Of a stretch of 6,354 nt of DNA, positions 5,947 to 6,354 are shown piece by piece. The translations under genes and the position numbers were made by a program. The DNA is from an uncultured Prevotella sp. (lineage in GTDB: Bacteria; Bacteroidota; Bacteroidia; Bacteroidales; Bacteroidaceae). The stretch's first letter is position 1, and each line of letters begins with the position of its first letter. The stretch spans positions 1 through 6,354 of the forward strand of contig CAKQXI010000132.1 of NCBI GenBank assembly GCA_934281565.1, written 5' to 3'. The notes under the pieces were generated by a model that was given only the letters and a program-made list of their open reading frames with translations, did not search any database and was not told the DNA's origin.

Positions 5947-6234
5947 ATGAGCAATTCTTCTGTTTTTATCATCGTTGTTTTGGCTGTGGTGCTATCCATC
6001 ATCGTTTTTGGTTATCTTCATAAGCGTCACAAGGAATATCACATAGCTGATATAGAGAAAGCAGTTCGGAGTGCCTATTCCGAGGGTGTAAGTTCTGTTG
6101 CAAAGCAAGTGTTGGTCAAGTCGGTGAAGAAATATTTCCATTGTAGTTCCAAGGAGGCACATTATATAATTGGTGTGGCGAGAAGAAAAAAGCTGATTGA
6201 TATTGCTGCCGATTCGGTTACATTGTTATGCTAA
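5947..6234 (+). CDS. Small single-span membrane protein of unknown function
   Basis: I do not recognise this 95-residue protein. Residues 6-24 form one hydrophobic segment (VFIIVVLAVVLSIIVFGYL). It is followed at once by basic HKRHK (25-29), which predicts the N-terminus outside and about 70 residues in the cytoplasm. The cytoplasmic part appears helical: an amphipathic stretch about 33-64, then 67-82 rich in Arg/Lys, ending in a probable beta pair (LIDIAADSVTLL, 83-94). That helix-helix-hairpin ending is loosely reminiscent of a small winged-helix fold, but the recognition is weak. The gene is real on several grounds: a strong AAGGAG site, a promoter-like TATATTTG upstream, a codon-like composition and no competing ORF. 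It is divergent from the transporter and stands alone. The protein ends in Cys95. No lipobox or cleavable signal peptide is seen. Confidence 0.82.
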   Translation: MSNSSVFIIVVLAVVLSIIVFGYLHKRHKEYHIADIEKAVRSAYSEGVSSVAKQVLVKSVKKYFHCSSKEAHYIIGVARRKKLIDIAADSVTLLC

Positions 6235-6269
6235 ATGCCGTAGCAAAGAATATTAAATAACTTAAAGTC

Positions 6270-6354
6270 TTATCGGAGCAAGAACGGAGCAGGGGTAAAC
6301 TTGATACGGAGTTGGTACGGACTTGATACGGAGATGGTACGGACTTGGTACGGA
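6270..6354. repeat. 11-bp-period tandem array running off the window end
   Basis: Five contiguous 11-bp units fill 6300-6354: CTTGATACGGA, GTTGGTACGGA, CTTGATACGGA, GATGGTACGGA and CTTGGTACGGA. They alternate to give a 22-bp higher-order unit. The CGGA core keeps the same 11-bp register upstream at 6274 and 6285 (CGGAGCA twice), with one degenerate position near 6296, so the array probably starts near 6270. It is cut by the window edge and its full length is unknown. It begins about 36 bp after the stop codon of the small membrane protein. Some frames on both strands stay open through it, but no start codon or ribosome site supports a gene. Confidence 0.85.

Noticed and set aside
6262..6354. 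Minus-strand open frame through the 11-bp array (ending at 6262)
   Set aside because: A period of 11 bp with no stop naturally leaves frames open; the peptide is a low-complexity Ser-Val-Pro/Pro-Tyr repeat and no start is visible in the window.

Overview
This 6.35-kb window looks like ordinary chromosome of an anaerobic Bacteroidales bacterium of the Prevotella/Bacteroides type. That assignment is inferred from three things. Three or four genes have Bacteroidetes-style -7 boxes (TAnnTTTG), two of them with a TTG/TTTG -33 element exactly 20 nt upstream. Most start codons lack a clear Shine-Dalgarno sequence. The gene content is anaerobic, and the intergenic DNA is AT-rich with short tandem repeats. 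No 16S or other species marker is present.

Layout from left to right. Positions 1-120 hold a tandem array of 51-52 nt units. Positions 122-2869 (minus strand) hold nrdD followed by nrdG, a two-gene operon for the oxygen-sensitive class III ribonucleotide reductase and its radical-SAM activase. Positions 2870-3145 carry the nrdD promoter and leader and the terminator hairpin of the next gene. Positions 3146-3979 (minus) encode a type II pantothenate kinase, the first step of coenzyme A synthesis. Positions 3980-4215 hold its promoter, a terminator for the gene upstream, and two short tandem repeats. Positions 4216-5682 (minus) encode a 488-residue SLC13/DASS-family sodium-coupled anion (probably dicarboxylate) transporter. 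Positions 5683-5946 are a divergent intergenic region with a promoter on each strand and a 12-bp inverted repeat. Positions 5947-6234 (plus) encode a 95-residue single-span membrane protein of unknown function. The window ends inside an 11-bp-period tandem array starting near 6270.

Only nrdD and nrdG are clearly co-transcribed. The kinase, the transporter and the small membrane protein each appear to have their own promoter. Together the genes cover anaerobic dNTP supply, CoA synthesis and organic-acid uptake, which fits a fermentative anaerobe, but nothing suggests they form one pathway. I see no defence system, integrase, CRISPR array, phage gene or novel multi-gene system. The least explained parts are the tandem arrays at the two ends, the small membrane protein and several intergenic dyads.
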